DNA of 64,000 nt from Gymnogyps californianus. Lineage: Eukaryota > Chordata > Aves > Accipitriformes > Cathartidae. The stretch spans positions 60,370,707 to 60,434,706 of the forward strand of contig NC_059473.1 in assembly GCF_018139145.2 (NCBI RefSeq). Reading direction: 5' to 3'. Both the position numbers and the translations under genes were made by a program. Shown here piece after piece: positions 1 through 13,791 of the stretch (position 1 is its first letter; every line of letters begins with the position of its first letter). Below the pieces are notes generated by a model. The model was not told the DNA's origin and made no database searches. It saw nothing but the letters and a program-made list of their open reading frames with translations.

Positions 1-2256
1 GAAAGTAGATGCACCACTTTTTGTATTTAGACCGTGATCACATTATTTTGAATTGATCTTCTCCCCTTTGTAAACAGGCCATGCAGTAAGCATGCAGCAC
101 CACACAGCGAGGCCAGGTTTGTAGGAGTGTGCTGAGAGGTATGCATGTGTAGACAGCTGGAATGAGAAAGGCAGATGGGCAGGGTGCATCTTTTGTGTAC
201 TCCTACCAAGAGGAAAGTGGTCACTCTTGGTCACAGGAGACCACAGATTTACTTTCACCTAAGAGTTGTCTAAAAACAGTTAAACACCAGTAAGCACCAT
301 TCCTCTTAGCAATCCTGAATTGCAGGCTGTGACAGCTCTGGAAGAAGTGGATGGCCTGTATAAAATCTAGAGAACCACTGAGTTCTCTTTATTTCATGAC
401 AGGGCTCACCTGTAAGTGGCAGCTATACAAGATGTAGAGATCCAGGATTGAAAGGGACTACCATAAAGACGTCTTCTGGCTTCACGCACCTTTGTGTCAG
501 ACAAGCCTTTAGTCATTTTATGTTTCTCTGCTCTTAATCTGCCAAAGGAGGATGGGAACACTGCCTTTCTTCCACCTCTTCTCCTTTGTCCATTGCAACC
601 TGTGTGTTCCTGGGGGCAATGGCAGCCTCTTGTTAGAAATACCCGAGAGCAATGGAGAGCTCCTTTTTGGGCAGGTCCTTTTGGTACCACTGGGACGTGG
701 CCCTGGTCCTGGCCTCCAGCCTCCCTTCCTGTATGATCAGGGAGATGACCCCCACTGTCTCTGCTCCACATTTGCTTCAGAATAAGCAAGGGAGATGAGG
801 CATCTCACTCCTCTGAAGCACCATGAGATCAGGGGTAAGAGACACCTCAGGCCTTCACCTACCCTTTAGCCAGCAGCAAGTTGAGGAGATGCTCTGAAAC
901 TATCTGTGGCTGTCAGAGCATGGCCCGATGACAAATTAGCTGTGGCTTGATGGCAAAATTGTTTTCACTGACAGCAAGTCCCCACGGTACAGGATAGGGC
1001 CAGGTGCTGCCATGTCAGATCCTGTTACCAGCCTTGCACAGTCTCTGCCAGAGCTAAGAGAGGATTTGGAAACGCCCTGGTCACCTCCCTTGGACATTGC
1101 CATGACCACTCTGAGGAACAATCCTGACGCTGCAGCCCTGGCAGGCATTATATTGGTATGGAGAGACTCCAGATGAACAGCAGCCTTACATTCAGCAGAA
1201 GTAAGAATGGGAAAACAGAAGGGGAAAGGCCAGTCGTGTGGATATACTGTTTAGGAGCACAGCTCCTTCATCCTGGGATGGGACTGGGCTGGTGCAGGCA
1301 CATGCAGCACCAACGGTGCTCCAGGAGAAGCCTACAGTCCTCAGAGCTGAAGGGGAGGTGGGATTTAGGCTTGCTAGCCCTTGGTGACTAACATCCAAAT
1401 CCAAACCTCCCTGGCCTCCTCAGCCCCTCTTCCATGAGGAATTCCTGATCTTTTCAGATATGGGACGATGACCTGGGTGAGAAACACTTTACCCATCCCA
1501 TGAAAAGTTTCTGAGTCTTACAAATTTTCAGAAGAAAATTCTGTTCAGATTGCACAAAACTCCAGTTTTCCAAGGTATTTCCCAAGAAACTGGAAGGGAA
1601 GATTAAAGAGCTACACTGAAATAAACAGCAGTGGGAAAATCAGGCCAGACAGACACTTAATGTCAGTCACAGACCTACCAATAGTGGGCCACTTTCCTGT
1701 CTTTTGTTGCAAACTAGTAATTCAGTGGGTGGATTTTAATTGCAACATCATTCTCCGTGATGTCGGTTTATGGATGTGTTGAGCCTCTAAGAAAAACTTC
1801 TCCATAAACTGCAGAAGTAACTGCCCTTCTGGCCCTCTTGCGAAACATTTTCCAGGAAGTCATGAGGGAAATAATATGTCTAGTGAGGAATTCATTTCCA
1901 GGAAGAAAAGCCTCAGACTGGATGGGCCAAAGACAAGAGAAACTGAACAGCGTGGAGAGGAAACATATTTACAGAAAACTGTGTCATAGCTGCATCTCTC
2001 AATGCAGAAGTAAAAATGTGCTAGAAAACATCACATGGGTTGTGATGAGATGTATTTGAAAATTTTGAAATAAGAAAGATACGAATATTATTTACATTTA
2101 TCTTAAGCCCACTCCTTATGCATTCATTTTGAATCCAGAATGAGACAGGGATCTTATGAAAAAAAAAATCTATGTAGTCATATGACCAGAGACATTATGA
2201 GAGCACATGGAGTCAAGGCAGCTAACATAGGTTTGCCCATGCAACCATAAAGTGGA

Positions 2257-2289
2257 CGCTTCCCAGTCGCTTCCCAGTCACTTCCCAGT
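2257..2289. repeat. Short tandem repeat, three 11-bp units
   Basis: Two identical copies of CGCTTCCCAGT are followed directly by a third, CACTTCCCAGT, with one change. It looks like a local minisatellite expansion; no function can be assigned. Confidence 0.8.
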
Positions 2290-5200
2290 TTGACTCGGCA
2301 ATCAAGATCACTTTCTTTCTTCAATGTAATTTCCCTGGTCTTTATTAGAGGGAAATCAGAGACACCTTTATTGCTTTGTTGTGCAGGCACATGCATCCTT
2401 TCACTTCAGATTTCGTTGTTTGTGAGCCTGAGTTTGAAAGCTGGGGCTCCCAAGCCCCTGGCAAGGAGAATTAGCTATGTTTATAAATCTGAATGGAAGA
2501 AAAGTGACAACCCAGCTTAAGCCAAGTCCAGGGAGATGGCCATAACTGGACAACATTCCCACCAAAGTCATAGATTCTCATTCCCTTTCTGTTTGGGATA
2601 AAAGTGTCCACAAACAGGAGAAAAAAAGGAACAGTGAGAATTAATAAAGACAGCCTACAGATACGGTTCAGGAGACCCTTTTGCTCCCTGTCCTTCTCGT
2701 TCAGAGCAAGCACGATGCATAGCTTTTTCTCACTAACTTCAGGTGGCTCTACAGAAACCCTGCAGACCCCTTCCAGCCTGTCTTCCCTCTTGACAGTTTC
2801 TACTGTGGCTTTGGATCTGTCTCCCAAAGGAAGAGCAAATGGAAAAACAGACGTAAACAGCTGAGCTGCTGGAGGACAGGTTCTTTCTGCTTGTCACTTT
2901 TCCTGTCTACCTTCCACAGGGGTCTTTGACCTCCATGCTACCACTGCCCTCAACTATGGGCACTGCACTAGTTGGGTAACATGGGGGTGATCAGAGCTGC
3001 TTGCTCCTCACTGAGCACTCTCTTTCATCTACCCAACTTCTGCATAACATTATATGTAACTTTCACTAGTATTTGCATTTCTTACTCCACCCCACCATCA
3101 GATCATGGTCTCAAAAGAGAAAATGAGAAAGAAAAAGAGAAGAATACCATATCTGCATGGGTATTAAAGAATTCTTTCTCTCTGGTAAAAAATACTTGGT
3201 ATGTTTGTCTCCTTGAAGGTGTCAGCCAAATGTCCTTGCCACAAGCCCTCCTGCTATGCACCAGCTGAGGGACTTGAACCCTTATGCATAAGGGATGAGT
3301 CAAAAAACAAGTCATGGTGGCTTGCACCCAGTGAGGGCTGCTATGTCAAAGATAAGGATGCATATTTGCATCTGAGGAGTCAGCCAGCTCCTCACCCAGC
3401 ATCTCTGTCAGCTGCTGCCTCCCCATCTTATGGGCCCAGGAGCAATATGTGCCACAGTACAGGTGGAAGCTGTTCAACTGACTAAACCATCTCCCTCCTC
3501 TCTGCTCTGTTGCAGCCGATTTGACAGCTCTCAGACGTTCTCAGCACAGTGGCTGCTGCTGTTGCTGGATTGGTACTGATGGGAACATTGCCTTAAGTGT
3601 TCCTGCATTTAGTTGTTATTTGGACAGGCCACCAAAGCGTTCCCAAGGCAACCCAAGCTTGGGAAGGTCTTTGACAATGTTTGGTACTTTATACCTCCCC
3701 AAAAGCCGAGCGGACTTCAAGAAAATAATGCAAAGGTATTTGTATCACTCTGTAGCTTTCCACATGCCGAACAGCAAAGACACTGAGAAGGTTTGTGGGT
3801 CCCTGAGATGAAAGATTTTAAGATTCATATATAGCAAAAACAGGGATCACAATCAATTCCCCCTTAAAACGTCTTTAGCCCCTTCTACAGAGAGCTACAG
3901 TCAGCGAGTCCATTGAAGATTTGTTACTAGTTGCTCTTAAGTTGAAGCGTAACCATTCCCGGAGGTGTTGAGAGAAGTGTGAGTGTACACGCACTCGCCC
4001 GTAGGACAGCTGGTTAGTAGGAATGAGGTTAGCCAGCATTAATGGGGTGAGGCCCCGTGATGACTGGGGAGTCTGTATTACAAATCAGCTATGACATGTG
4101 CAAGTGCTGTTATCCATAATCAGCCGATACAATAGGATGGTTTCTTGGTTTTCTCTACACTTCTGTTACTGTTGCATATTTTATGGGCAGATCCAATCAC
4201 CTCCTGAATCCCCGCAAGACCTTAGCAGGATTTGTATTTTACACTTTGCATTATAACACTACTTAGTAAAGAAAATGGTACCTTCCTCATTTTCCTGTGG
4301 TCATGCATATCACTTTTAATGCATCAAGTTTGTAGAGAAGGAATGGCTTCTGCCCATGCACGAGATTATTAGCATGTCAAAGTCCTGTTAAAGGTTTATA
4401 CAGCGTCACACCATGGTGAAGATGTGCCGAAGGATCTCAGTGATCCAGTGCCCACTTACAGTAAAGGAAATTACACTAAAGGAAACATCTTGCTGTGGCC
4501 CCATAAGTTAGTCCAAGGCAGACTTCATTCAGAGCAGAGGTCCACTAGGGACACAATGAAATCTCTTCATTCATAAGATTTTGGCTGGTAGTAGATCTTT
4601 GAATCATACTCATTTTTTTAGAGATGAATCATTGACTAAAACTTGATTCAAGCACCATTTGGAGCAACTCATCTCTGAATCCCAGCTTTGCAGCATTCCT
4701 GTGCAATATTTCTGTGACAACTCAAATCAAAACTTAGATGCTGATCCCCGTCCCTTTTCTCTCTGTGTCCCCGGACCTGGCATTCCAGGCAAGCACCCTG
4801 ATATTAAATCCATCCTCTGTAATTATCAGATGCAGTCTAGGTCATGCTTTTACCATCTGTTGTCTGTAGAAATGATTTGGGGAATGCATCATGTAGACTC
4901 TCTGTACCTCCTTTCACTGGTACTGAAAATAAAAGAGATCACAATGAAAAGCACTGCCCAAGCGCAGGTTAGTTTTATCTCAGCCATGCTCAGTGCACAG
5001 CGGTCATGAAGAAGAGCAAACTGAAAGGAGTTACACCTCACACTGCCAGAGCTTGCCTGCCCTCTCCCTGACACTGATCTCATCCAAAATTCGCCAAGGC
5101 AGCTATGTTCCCAACTCCTATTTAAAATCCGGGTGGATAGGTGATTAAAAAGGCAATAGGTCCCTAAGTATCTTTGAGGATCTGGTCCTTGACTCCACTT

Positions 5201-6647
5201 CCTCACCAGAGACCTCAGTGGTAACTCCCCAGCACAACGTTGCCCACAGCCGCCAAGGCCAGCTCCAGCCTTCTCCCACCGAGAGTGGGCAAATGCTGTT
5301 TCCATCCCCTCTTCTCTTCTAAGGAACGGAGACGAGGGTGGTATCTTGACCATATAAAGCAGAGCCCTCATACATGTGTATCATTGTGAAAGAGTCTGTG
5401 GTTTCTAATGGAAATTCCCTGTTTTGAGGACAGAAATTTTTACTAAAAGTGATAGCATATTTCATGACAGCAGGCTTCTATAGGTGTTCTCTCATAAAGG
5501 CACAATCCGACACCAAAAGCCTGGGATTTTTTCCCATTTTTGTTGTCACTTATGCCTGTTTAATTTTGAATGCCACCTAAATCAGAATGGTGGCATTTTA
5601 TACTTGAGGTGCACGGAGAGCCAGGCTGCAGGAATTGGGCCTTTTTCAGTTATACCTACATGGATACAGAAAAAGCCGCACAAACCACTGCGAGGGAAGG
5701 CATTTTTGGCGGGAAAATTCATTCTGCAAAACTAGTGGTATCTTACAAATCAAGAAAAAGAGAACCCTGCATTTTGAGGAACTGAAACTAGGATCTGCTA
5801 AGCAATAATAAAGAAGAAAAACAGAGAAGGAAGAGAAAAAAACAACCACAGTGTCTGACCGTAATTTCCTTTTAGAGGATTACCTCTGTGTAAGAAATTA
5901 AGCAACTACTTTCAAACTACTTTCAAGTTGATGAAAGTGTTTGGGTTTTTTTAATCAGTACAACATAATTTAGCATTTAGAAACTAAACTGGAAAATGCA
6001 GGCATCTTTTTTCCTTACTTCCATTAAAATCACTTTATCTACATAGAATACTGGCCAAACCCCAGCCAAAATTCTCTAAGGTAAGCTAAGCAAAAATCAC
6101 TGGATGACCAAAGAGAGGATATTGTTCCCATTTTTTATTGGATTCTTCCCCCACTGTTAAAAATAAATAATCTTTGGGGTATAAAATGGGCCTTTGTCTC
6201 TTGACCAAGTTCCCCAGTGTACTGAAAATGGAGAGGGCAATTTCAAGCTCTGAAGTGATACATAAGCCCAAATGCCATTGATTTTCATTTGCTTATGATG
6301 AGAGGAAAGGGACAAACCTATTCATTACAAGGATAAAGCAGTGATTTCTGTCTTGGTACCAAAGGTATTCAGTTCACACTCCAGCTCAGCGTGTTCGACT
6401 AGGCACTTGTCTATGCTCTTTGCTGAAAAGCGATGAACTGAACCAAGTGCTTTGATACACTGAACATCTCAGTGTTCACACAGACAGTGTCACACTGGTG
6501 GGAAGGGATGTTCTCTGGCTTGTCGTTAGGATATAGAGCAAGAAGTCTACCTCCATACACACATCCCTCCAGTCACCATCCCAGTGCTTTTTTAGAAGAT
6601 TAAATATGAAGTTTACCAAAACTGGCAGCTACTTCTTGCCTTCAGCA

Positions 6648-6674
6648 CTTCTTGTACGTTGAACATACAAGAAG
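6648..6674. repeat. Small perfect hairpin (9-bp arms)
   Basis: CTTCTTGTA at 6648-6656 is followed, after a 9-nt loop, by its exact reverse complement TACAAGAAG at 6666-6674. A stem this short can arise by chance in 64 kb. Confidence 0.6.
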
Positions 6675-7410
6675 TTCTTGTATATTTTGACAGCCCTCCA
6701 GACATGTATTGGATGACAGAGGCACACCTTGGCACAGGCCTTGCTGATAGTTAGAATGAGCTGTCCATCTAATCACCTTCCACCCTCTATTTCCTCATCT
6801 TTGTAGCTCAAAACCTGAATGCAGTCACTGAAGCTTTATCTGAAAATTTGAATATGCTGTTCTGGGAACAGTGGAGCCAACTGTGTGACATTTCCTGCAG
6901 GCTTGTGTCCTTTGTGCCCTGATCCACCTCTCTGCAAAGACCTTGATCTCCACCATGATTATATGCCATTTCCATTAAGCACACCACAGCTAGCCCAGAG
7001 CTATGGGCACAGTGACTGAGTGGCCGTGATGCACATGCTGATTAGCCACTCAAGACTGTTTAATGACTTTTTCTCAGGGAAAAAAATCCCCACCACCCAC
7101 TAATTTCCAAAATGCTTGTAGGAAATTCACTGGCTTGGGGAAGAGTTGGTCACTTGCCTGTTGTGACTGAAATTAACGTAGAGACTAAAAGTTACTGGGG
7201 GTGATAGAGGAGTAAAAAACACCTGGGAAAAAAGTGCAGTCACATAAGCCTTGCCTGTGAGATTAGGAGCCCAAGATTAAAAGTATACAAAAGACTAAAT
7301 CCAGTTAAATCTGGTAAAAGTTCTGCATGGCTAAAGATAAAGAATTTGGCATAGGAAAGTAAAAAATAGAGGACAAAGAATATTGCATGCGAGAAGTTAG
7401 ACACCAGAGC

Positions 7411-7628
7411 ATGTCTACAAGCTCTTTGAGGAGCTGCCACTGAGGCCCCTCAAGCCCATGCAGAATTAGACCCTTTTTGCTAAGGGGTCTTGCAAACTTT
7501 CTTGCTAAGGAGGCGAAGAGCCTCCTTAGGAGCTTGAAGGTACACAGCGGTTGCAATGACTGCAGTGCCATGCGGCCCTTCCCAAGCTCACTTTGAAGGA
7601 AGTAGCTCCTCAAAGAGCATGTAGACAT
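7411..7628. repeat. Nested inverted repeat (25-bp arms around a 10-bp hairpin)
   Basis: The outer arms at 7411-7435 and 7604-7628 are reverse complements at 24 of 25 positions and enclose 168 nt. Inside lies a second perfect stem, CTAAGGAGGC at 7505-7514 pairing with GCCTCCTTAG at 7520-7529 around the loop GAAGA. Similarity continues weakly outside the perfect arms. It could be an old non-autonomous DNA transposon with terminal inverted repeats, or a sequence that folds into a long RNA hairpin if transcribed. No transposase frame or clear target duplication was found. Confidence 0.6.
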
Positions 7629-10600
7629 CGTGTGACACCATATCCTACTATCTGCCTGATGTTTAAAGCATAGCCTCTGTTGTGACCATGCTGGGGTCCC
7701 CATGTCAGATCCCTTCCCAGAGGTCAGGCAAAGGGAGGGGAGTTCATGCTCAGAAACATTTTTATTACAGAATCTAGATAAAATGGTTAATTCAGTTACC
7801 ATATTGAATGGTTATTTCATTGTGACTGTCATATTTCCTCCTGACAATAAGCTGCATGCTTAAAATAAGTGAGTATTTGATCTGGCCAGAAGGTGACTGT
7901 TGCATTTTGATGTGGTAAGTAGAACTGCAAAGACCTCGAGGGACACAAGAAATGCCCAGAAAATAACATATTGTCCTCACAGACGATGCATTTAAAATGC
8001 CTTCATTTGTCAAAGATTTGCCACTAAGGCTAAAATTACGGTCTTCTCTTTGCTACATGGCACACAGAAGACAGAAGAGGCAACAGCTGGGGTTTTTTAC
8101 AGGGTTCTCCTGTATGTACCACTTTTCACCAGAAGATATCAAAGCACCTTATGCAGTGCAGTGACCTTTTATTTTCAGCACATTATTCATGAGAAACTGA
8201 GGCAGAAAGAAGGCAAGCTACCTTTCAGATGTTGCATGGAAAATCAAAGGGCAAAACAAAGCATCTCCTGGAGTTCACCCACAAAACCCCGACACAAAGA
8301 TGCAATTACAGTTTTTGGTTAGTCTGAAAATTCCCTAATAGAGGGATTATCGAGTGCTGTAGGTTTGATGAGTAAGCCTGTCCAATTGTTAAAGTAACGA
8401 CTTTTTCCATGCTTGTGACGTTCGTTAGGATTTTTCCTTTAAGGTCAGTACAGAAATATTATCTATATCTGCATTGTTTATTCATGTCAGTCTCACAGTT
8501 ATGACAGGTTTACATTGCAGCACACTCTCGTCCAAAGAAAACTGTGGGAATGCTTGGTTCTGGAAGCAAACAGAAATGTTGCAGGGAGGAGGGACAACCA
8601 CTGGGACATAACGCAGGCCTCTCAAACTCCTCTTCTAGCACATCTGGCTCTCCTAAAATAGCACAGACAGGAGTCAATTACAGTGATATGTTGTATTTCA
8701 GTGCCTGAGTTTAGCAAACGTTTTCACTGAGTATAGCATTGGAGGTGATAAACTTAGAGGTATAATAATTCCAGGGGGTTATGTTTGAAAGATACACTCT
8801 GGGGATCTGTGTATAATGCAGTAAGAATAGGCACTTTGCCTTGCTACCTACCAAATGGAAGTAGGACCCCCTTGCAAATGTACCAGCATCTTAGGTTTGG
8901 CATAACTTACAGGATAATGAGTGTTCATTTTTACTCTCTGAATACTAAGTTCAATTAAGTTACACAAGGACAGGATCGGTTCATGGTGTTGCACAAGCAA
9001 TACTAAGACTCTCTGTAGCAATATGGTCTTTGGTTTACACAAATGTTACAGCAGTTGCTGGACTCTTGGCTTAGCATTTTTACATCTCATGGTGCCTAAA
9101 CGTAAGAGGATTCAATCTCTCTTTGAAAAGACCCTTCTTCAAGTACTTCTGGGGTACCTATCTTATCTCAACAAGTAACCATGTAACTGATTAATGTATC
9201 TAGTAAAATTCAGAGCATTTCTTCTCAACTTGTCCTTAGATTGAAGACAGGCAGTTCTTTTCAGACCTGAGGAAGGGTTTTGCACCTACATCAGTTGGCC
9301 TGGTTAAAGATATATGCAAACTTTCTTGCTAATACTAAATAAGGCAGTTCATGACTGTAAGACCACACACAGCGACTGTTTTCAGAGAGAAAAATCCCAA
9401 AGAAACATACTCATCTGATAAATGGGAGAAAAGGTAAAGCTCAAACAAAGCACAAACAAACCTTTAAAAGGAAGCGGAAAGGGAGAACAAAATCTTCTGT
9501 TCACCCCTCAGCCACCACTGAACAGGGAAATGGACATGGTGGCATGCAGGTACCTTCTCTACTTACTCCTTACTGTCATGTCTGTGTAGTGACTGCAGAT
9601 CTGAAAGCAAAGGCAGGGTTCAGAGCCGGCACACACAAGTGGAATAAGCAAATGCAGCCATAACAGCACCTGGTCTGCATAGCAGCAGCAGTAATTAATG
9701 GTCAATTTTGCAGGAATGCAGGCCTGAACAGAACAGCCTGGCCTTCAAGCCGAGCCCTCTCCAGCAATGAGCTGATATAGCTGAACTCAATCTCAAAAGC
9801 ATTTTTTCTGCCTCCCACCCCACTCTCACTAGCAGGCAATCCCAGGTTCTGCTTGCTCTGGAGGGTGGGAATTCCTCTCTTATTCCCGGCCTGGAAGAGT
9901 CACCGTGCTTTTGCAAATGTAGAGGCAAGGACCTGGCTGCCCTGGTTCCAGGCAGGGCAGCCCTCGGTGCCTTCCAGTTGCGCCAGTCGGTGCTGGTGCC
10001 CGAGGCTGGCTTGCCCTGCCCCACGGCAGCTGCGGCACGGTGCACCTCCGCTCTCCGCATGTCCCCTCTGCAGCAGTAGCGACAGTCCCGTTTGCCCAGA
10101 GACCTTGTGGTGCCCTGCGGCAGGAGGCAGAGCCCATGCCATAAGAAGCATTTGCTTTCTGAAATCCTCATAAGGTAGTTGTGCTTTAAAACGGGATAGC
10201 AATACAAAAGTGGAGTGTTTATATAAAACACTAACACGGCAGCTGTTGCTAGTAGCAACAATATGGCAATCACCAGCTAATATGGAGATGTTTGTTTCAA
10301 ATTTATCATCTTGATTTTGATGGGTGGCCAAAACTTCACAGAAGAACGTTTTATTTTGCTGTGTGTGGATGTGCATGCGCAAGGACAGGGCATGACAGCA
10401 AATAACTCTCCCAAAGTACGGGGTCAAATATGCTCAGGGGAGTTTAACTGTAGCCAGCAGAGTTGCACTTGGAAAGATCTGCTTTGCCTGACACTGCTTT
10501 TGCCTGGAGGGTGGAGTCCAGGTGTGTGGTCATAAATGTTCCCATTCATGATTAATTTAGTGGTGATGAGGATCTGGTTACTGGCAGTTCTACTTATTAC

Positions 10601-13234
10601 TTAGGAAGCAGGTAGAACACAAGAATGACAAACTCACAAGGGCATCACTACGATGAAGAGTTTGGGGATACTCCCGTCATACCACTGGGGCTTGGAGGAG
10701 GCCAACTGGAGGCGAACGATGGGGAAATTCCAGCTACTTCTGGTTGCTCCTCCTGGGCCCCTACGGTGACAGCCATGTTCATGGCCATGGACGCTTGCTA
10801 TGCCTGAAGCAGCTCCCGCTCTACCAGGGGAGTTGTAAGGTCTTGCCACTCCCGAGCCTGGCTTTCTTTTCTAGTTTTTGTATCAATGGGACACATACAC
10901 AATGAAATCCAAAATTACACTTGGGCCAAGTTTTCTTGGTCTTATTCCAGACTGGCTCCTAGACCATTGGCAGTTTGCAGATCATCTTTTGTGTGAAACT
11001 GAGATGACTTCTGCCTGAAAATCACAGGCAAGTTAGAATTCAATGTGAAATCCAGGTTATCTCTGGTTTCCACTGATTCTCATGTTGAGATCTGAGATCA
11101 TTTTGATGCTGAAATTCAAAGCAAAACACAAGGTGCAGAAGCAGGAGCAATACAAGCCTACATCAACCAAAATCAAAAAGAAAACATTTGTATTAATCCT
11201 GAAAAGCAAAATCAAGATTCACACCTCTCTGGATTCAGTAAGAAATTTAATCTGTCCCTGAGAGCAAACAAACTTGACAGAAAAGCACCATCTCAGTTTC
11301 TGATTTGCAAATGAACAACATAAAGAAGCAAAATAAGTGAGAAACCTGCTGGAGTAACAAAAAAAGTGAGTAGCGTCTCACTTTTCAATACTTTTTGAGT
11401 ACCTTCAACCAGAAATCTTGAAAAGAATAGAACTCAGACTTAATTACACACATTCTCTATTATCTTGTTGTTTATTGTAAGCAAGCAAAGATTTAGCTCT
11501 GCATCTGCTCAGTCAGAAATGATGGGCAACTTCAACTCCCTGACGCCTTTGTGCTGGCCACCTCGGGGAGCCCAAGGAATGAGTGATTCCCAAGCGCCAC
11601 TGAGATACAACAGCAACCTGAATTCAGACACAGATGAACATCAGCACAGACTCTTTGGAAAAATGGCCTATATGCACCCGCCCTCCACAGCTAAAAAAAC
11701 ACCCATTGGAACCAGTCTCCTGATGACAAGTAAAAAACTGAAGAGCTGCCAACTTAGTCTTGGGGGAAGGACCCATGAAAGAATAAACAAACCACCCTGC
11801 AAAGCAAATGCAACCAAAAGGGTGTCATGGGAAAGGCACAGAATACACCTTGGGCTGTATTTACAGTATTATTTTTGATTTGTAACTTTTTCCTATGCAA
11901 AAGTAACCCAGTGTGTAGAAGGGTGGTGCAGTCTAACCTTGATATCTAATTAAGGATAGAAATCAGCTGAACAGAGCTGAGAAAAACTGAAAATGGGTTT
12001 CACTTTCCAAAGGCAGGGTCAGCATGAGCCCAGGTCCCACCTGACTAAAACTGCAGGAGTTCAGCACCAGCTGGGTTGATGGATCTCATTCTGAACTGTT
12101 ACAGGTTCAGATCTGATCAAAGCTCAGGCCGCCCTCTTTTCCGTGATCAAACCCTGAACTGTGCCACAACACACTCCGGAGAGTGGTAGGAAATTAGAGC
12201 TGCCTTTAGAAGACATGTACAAATGTGACCTGCTCCTAGCAACCCACACGCCACCCTGTTCTTTGAGTCCATGGACAGATTGTGCAGAGCTTTCCTTTCT
12301 AAAAAAAAAACCAACCCCAACAACTCTCTGACTTTGGCATAACTGCTTTCCTTATTTTGGTAAATGTTCCTATTGTCCCCCGGGGAGACCGCAGTTGTGC
12401 CAGTGAAGACAAAACTGGACTACAACCTGTTTTCCACGTGGAGAGGCACTGATGAAGGCTCTTTCTGCTCTATATGGGCTTGAAAGAGTTGCTGTTCCAG
12501 GCGCGTCCTGCTGTACCCTTCTCACAGCTACACTCCTGCTGCATCCTTGCTGGTACGACAACAGGGTGAAGGCGGGTTTCAGGATTCATTCACACACTCC
12601 CTCATTTGTAAGAGCCATCATGTCAAACATTTGCGAAAGTAGTAGAAACAAACAAAAGTGAGCTGTGGCTGGGATTTTCCCATTTGTGGTTTGATAAAGA
12701 GAGAAGAAAACAGACACTTTCCAGCCACAACCGATTTGTTCTTTTGTTTACCATCAGCTCCCGATTCCTTTCTCCTCCCAACTGATGCTGCCGCTTCATT
12801 GCTACGGTCTGGAGTCCTCCACTGAGCCACAGTGTAAGAGGAGAGAGGAGAAAAGAGGAGAAAACACCTAGCTCGACTGTAGCTCACACAAAGGGGAAAA
12901 TCACCATTCGGTCTCTGTTGGCAGCAAGCGCTATATAAGCCCTCTCTCCAAAAACTGGCTGGGCAAAGTGCTTGGGAGTGGACCACAAAAGCAGCCATGG
13001 CCTGGGAGGGGAAAGGGGCTGCCTGGGCCCGGGGGAAGCAGAGGCATCAATCTGATGTCCTGGCTTCTATAAGGAAAATGCTTCACATCTCGAGGAGCAA
13101 ACCCTGTCCTGAGAGGCCTGGATCTACCCAGGGTCGGCTGCTCTGTGGGACCTCCCTGCTCCTGCTTTCCCTCCAGTGGATGCAAAGCACTTCAGCAGAA
13201 CTGAGGGAAGTAACCTGATGTACAGGACGGGAAG

Positions 13235-13791
13235 AGCTCTGTCATGGTTTAACTCCAGCCGGCAATTAACCACCACACAGCCGCTCGCTTGCTCCCCTGC
13301 CTGCCACAGTGGGATGGGGGAGAGAATCAGGGGAAAAAAAAGTAAAACTCATGTGTTGAGATAAAGACAGTTTAATAGGGCAGAAAAGGAAGGGAAAATA
13401 ATAATAACAGAATATACAAAACAAGTGATGCACAATGCAATTGCTCACCACCCACTGACCAATGCCCAGCCAATCCCCAAGCTGCAGTGTCCCCCAGCCA
13501 ACTTCCCCAGTTTATATACTGGGCATGATGTCATACGCTATGGAATACCCTTTGGCTCGTTTGGGTCAGCTGTCCTTGCTGTGTCCCCTCCCCACTTCTT
13601 GTGCACTCCCAGCCTCTGCTGGCTGGGCATGAGAAGCTGAAAAGTCCTTGACTTAGTATAAACACTGCTTAGCACCAACGAAAACATCAGTGTGTTATCA
13701 ACATTATTCTCATCCTAAATCCAAACCACAGCACTATACCAGCTACTAGGAAGAAAATTAACTTTATTCCAGCCGAAACCAGGACAAGCTC
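13235..13791 (-). mobile_element. Solo LTR of an avian ERV family with target-site duplication
   Basis: The element spans 13240-13786 (547 bp). On the + strand it begins TGTCATGGTTTAACTCC and ends GAAACCAGGACA, i.e. TG...CA termini when read on the minus strand from the U3 side. It is flanked by the identical 5-bp sequence AGCTC at 13235-13239 and 13787-13791. On the minus strand there is a TATA-like box (complement of GTTTATATACTGGGC near 13510) followed by an A/T-rich R-like part. Two further copies lie at about 51.3 and 62.2 kb. No internal viral region is attached, so this is a solo LTR left by recombination. Confidence 0.9.

Larger units (their letters stand above)
1..13234. other. Intergenic DNA without recognisable genes
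   Basis: No exon of a known family was recognised on either strand. The open frames here are short, lack in-frame splice partners and encode compositionally random proteins. By human synteny FNDC1 would be the next gene to the left, but no fibronectin type III exon is visible. The stretch holds a short tandem repeat (2257-2289), a small hairpin (6648-6674), a nested inverted repeat (7411-7628), a GC-richer patch (about 9.85-10.14 kb) and an isolated TATA-like box (12931). Confidence 0.6.

Noticed and set aside
9695..10427. Minus-strand frames of 192 and 175 codons
   Set aside because: The frames overlap, have no recognisable domain and no splice partner, and lie in a local C+G-rich patch. 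I considered FNDC1 exon 1 because of synteny but saw no signal peptide or FN3 sequence.
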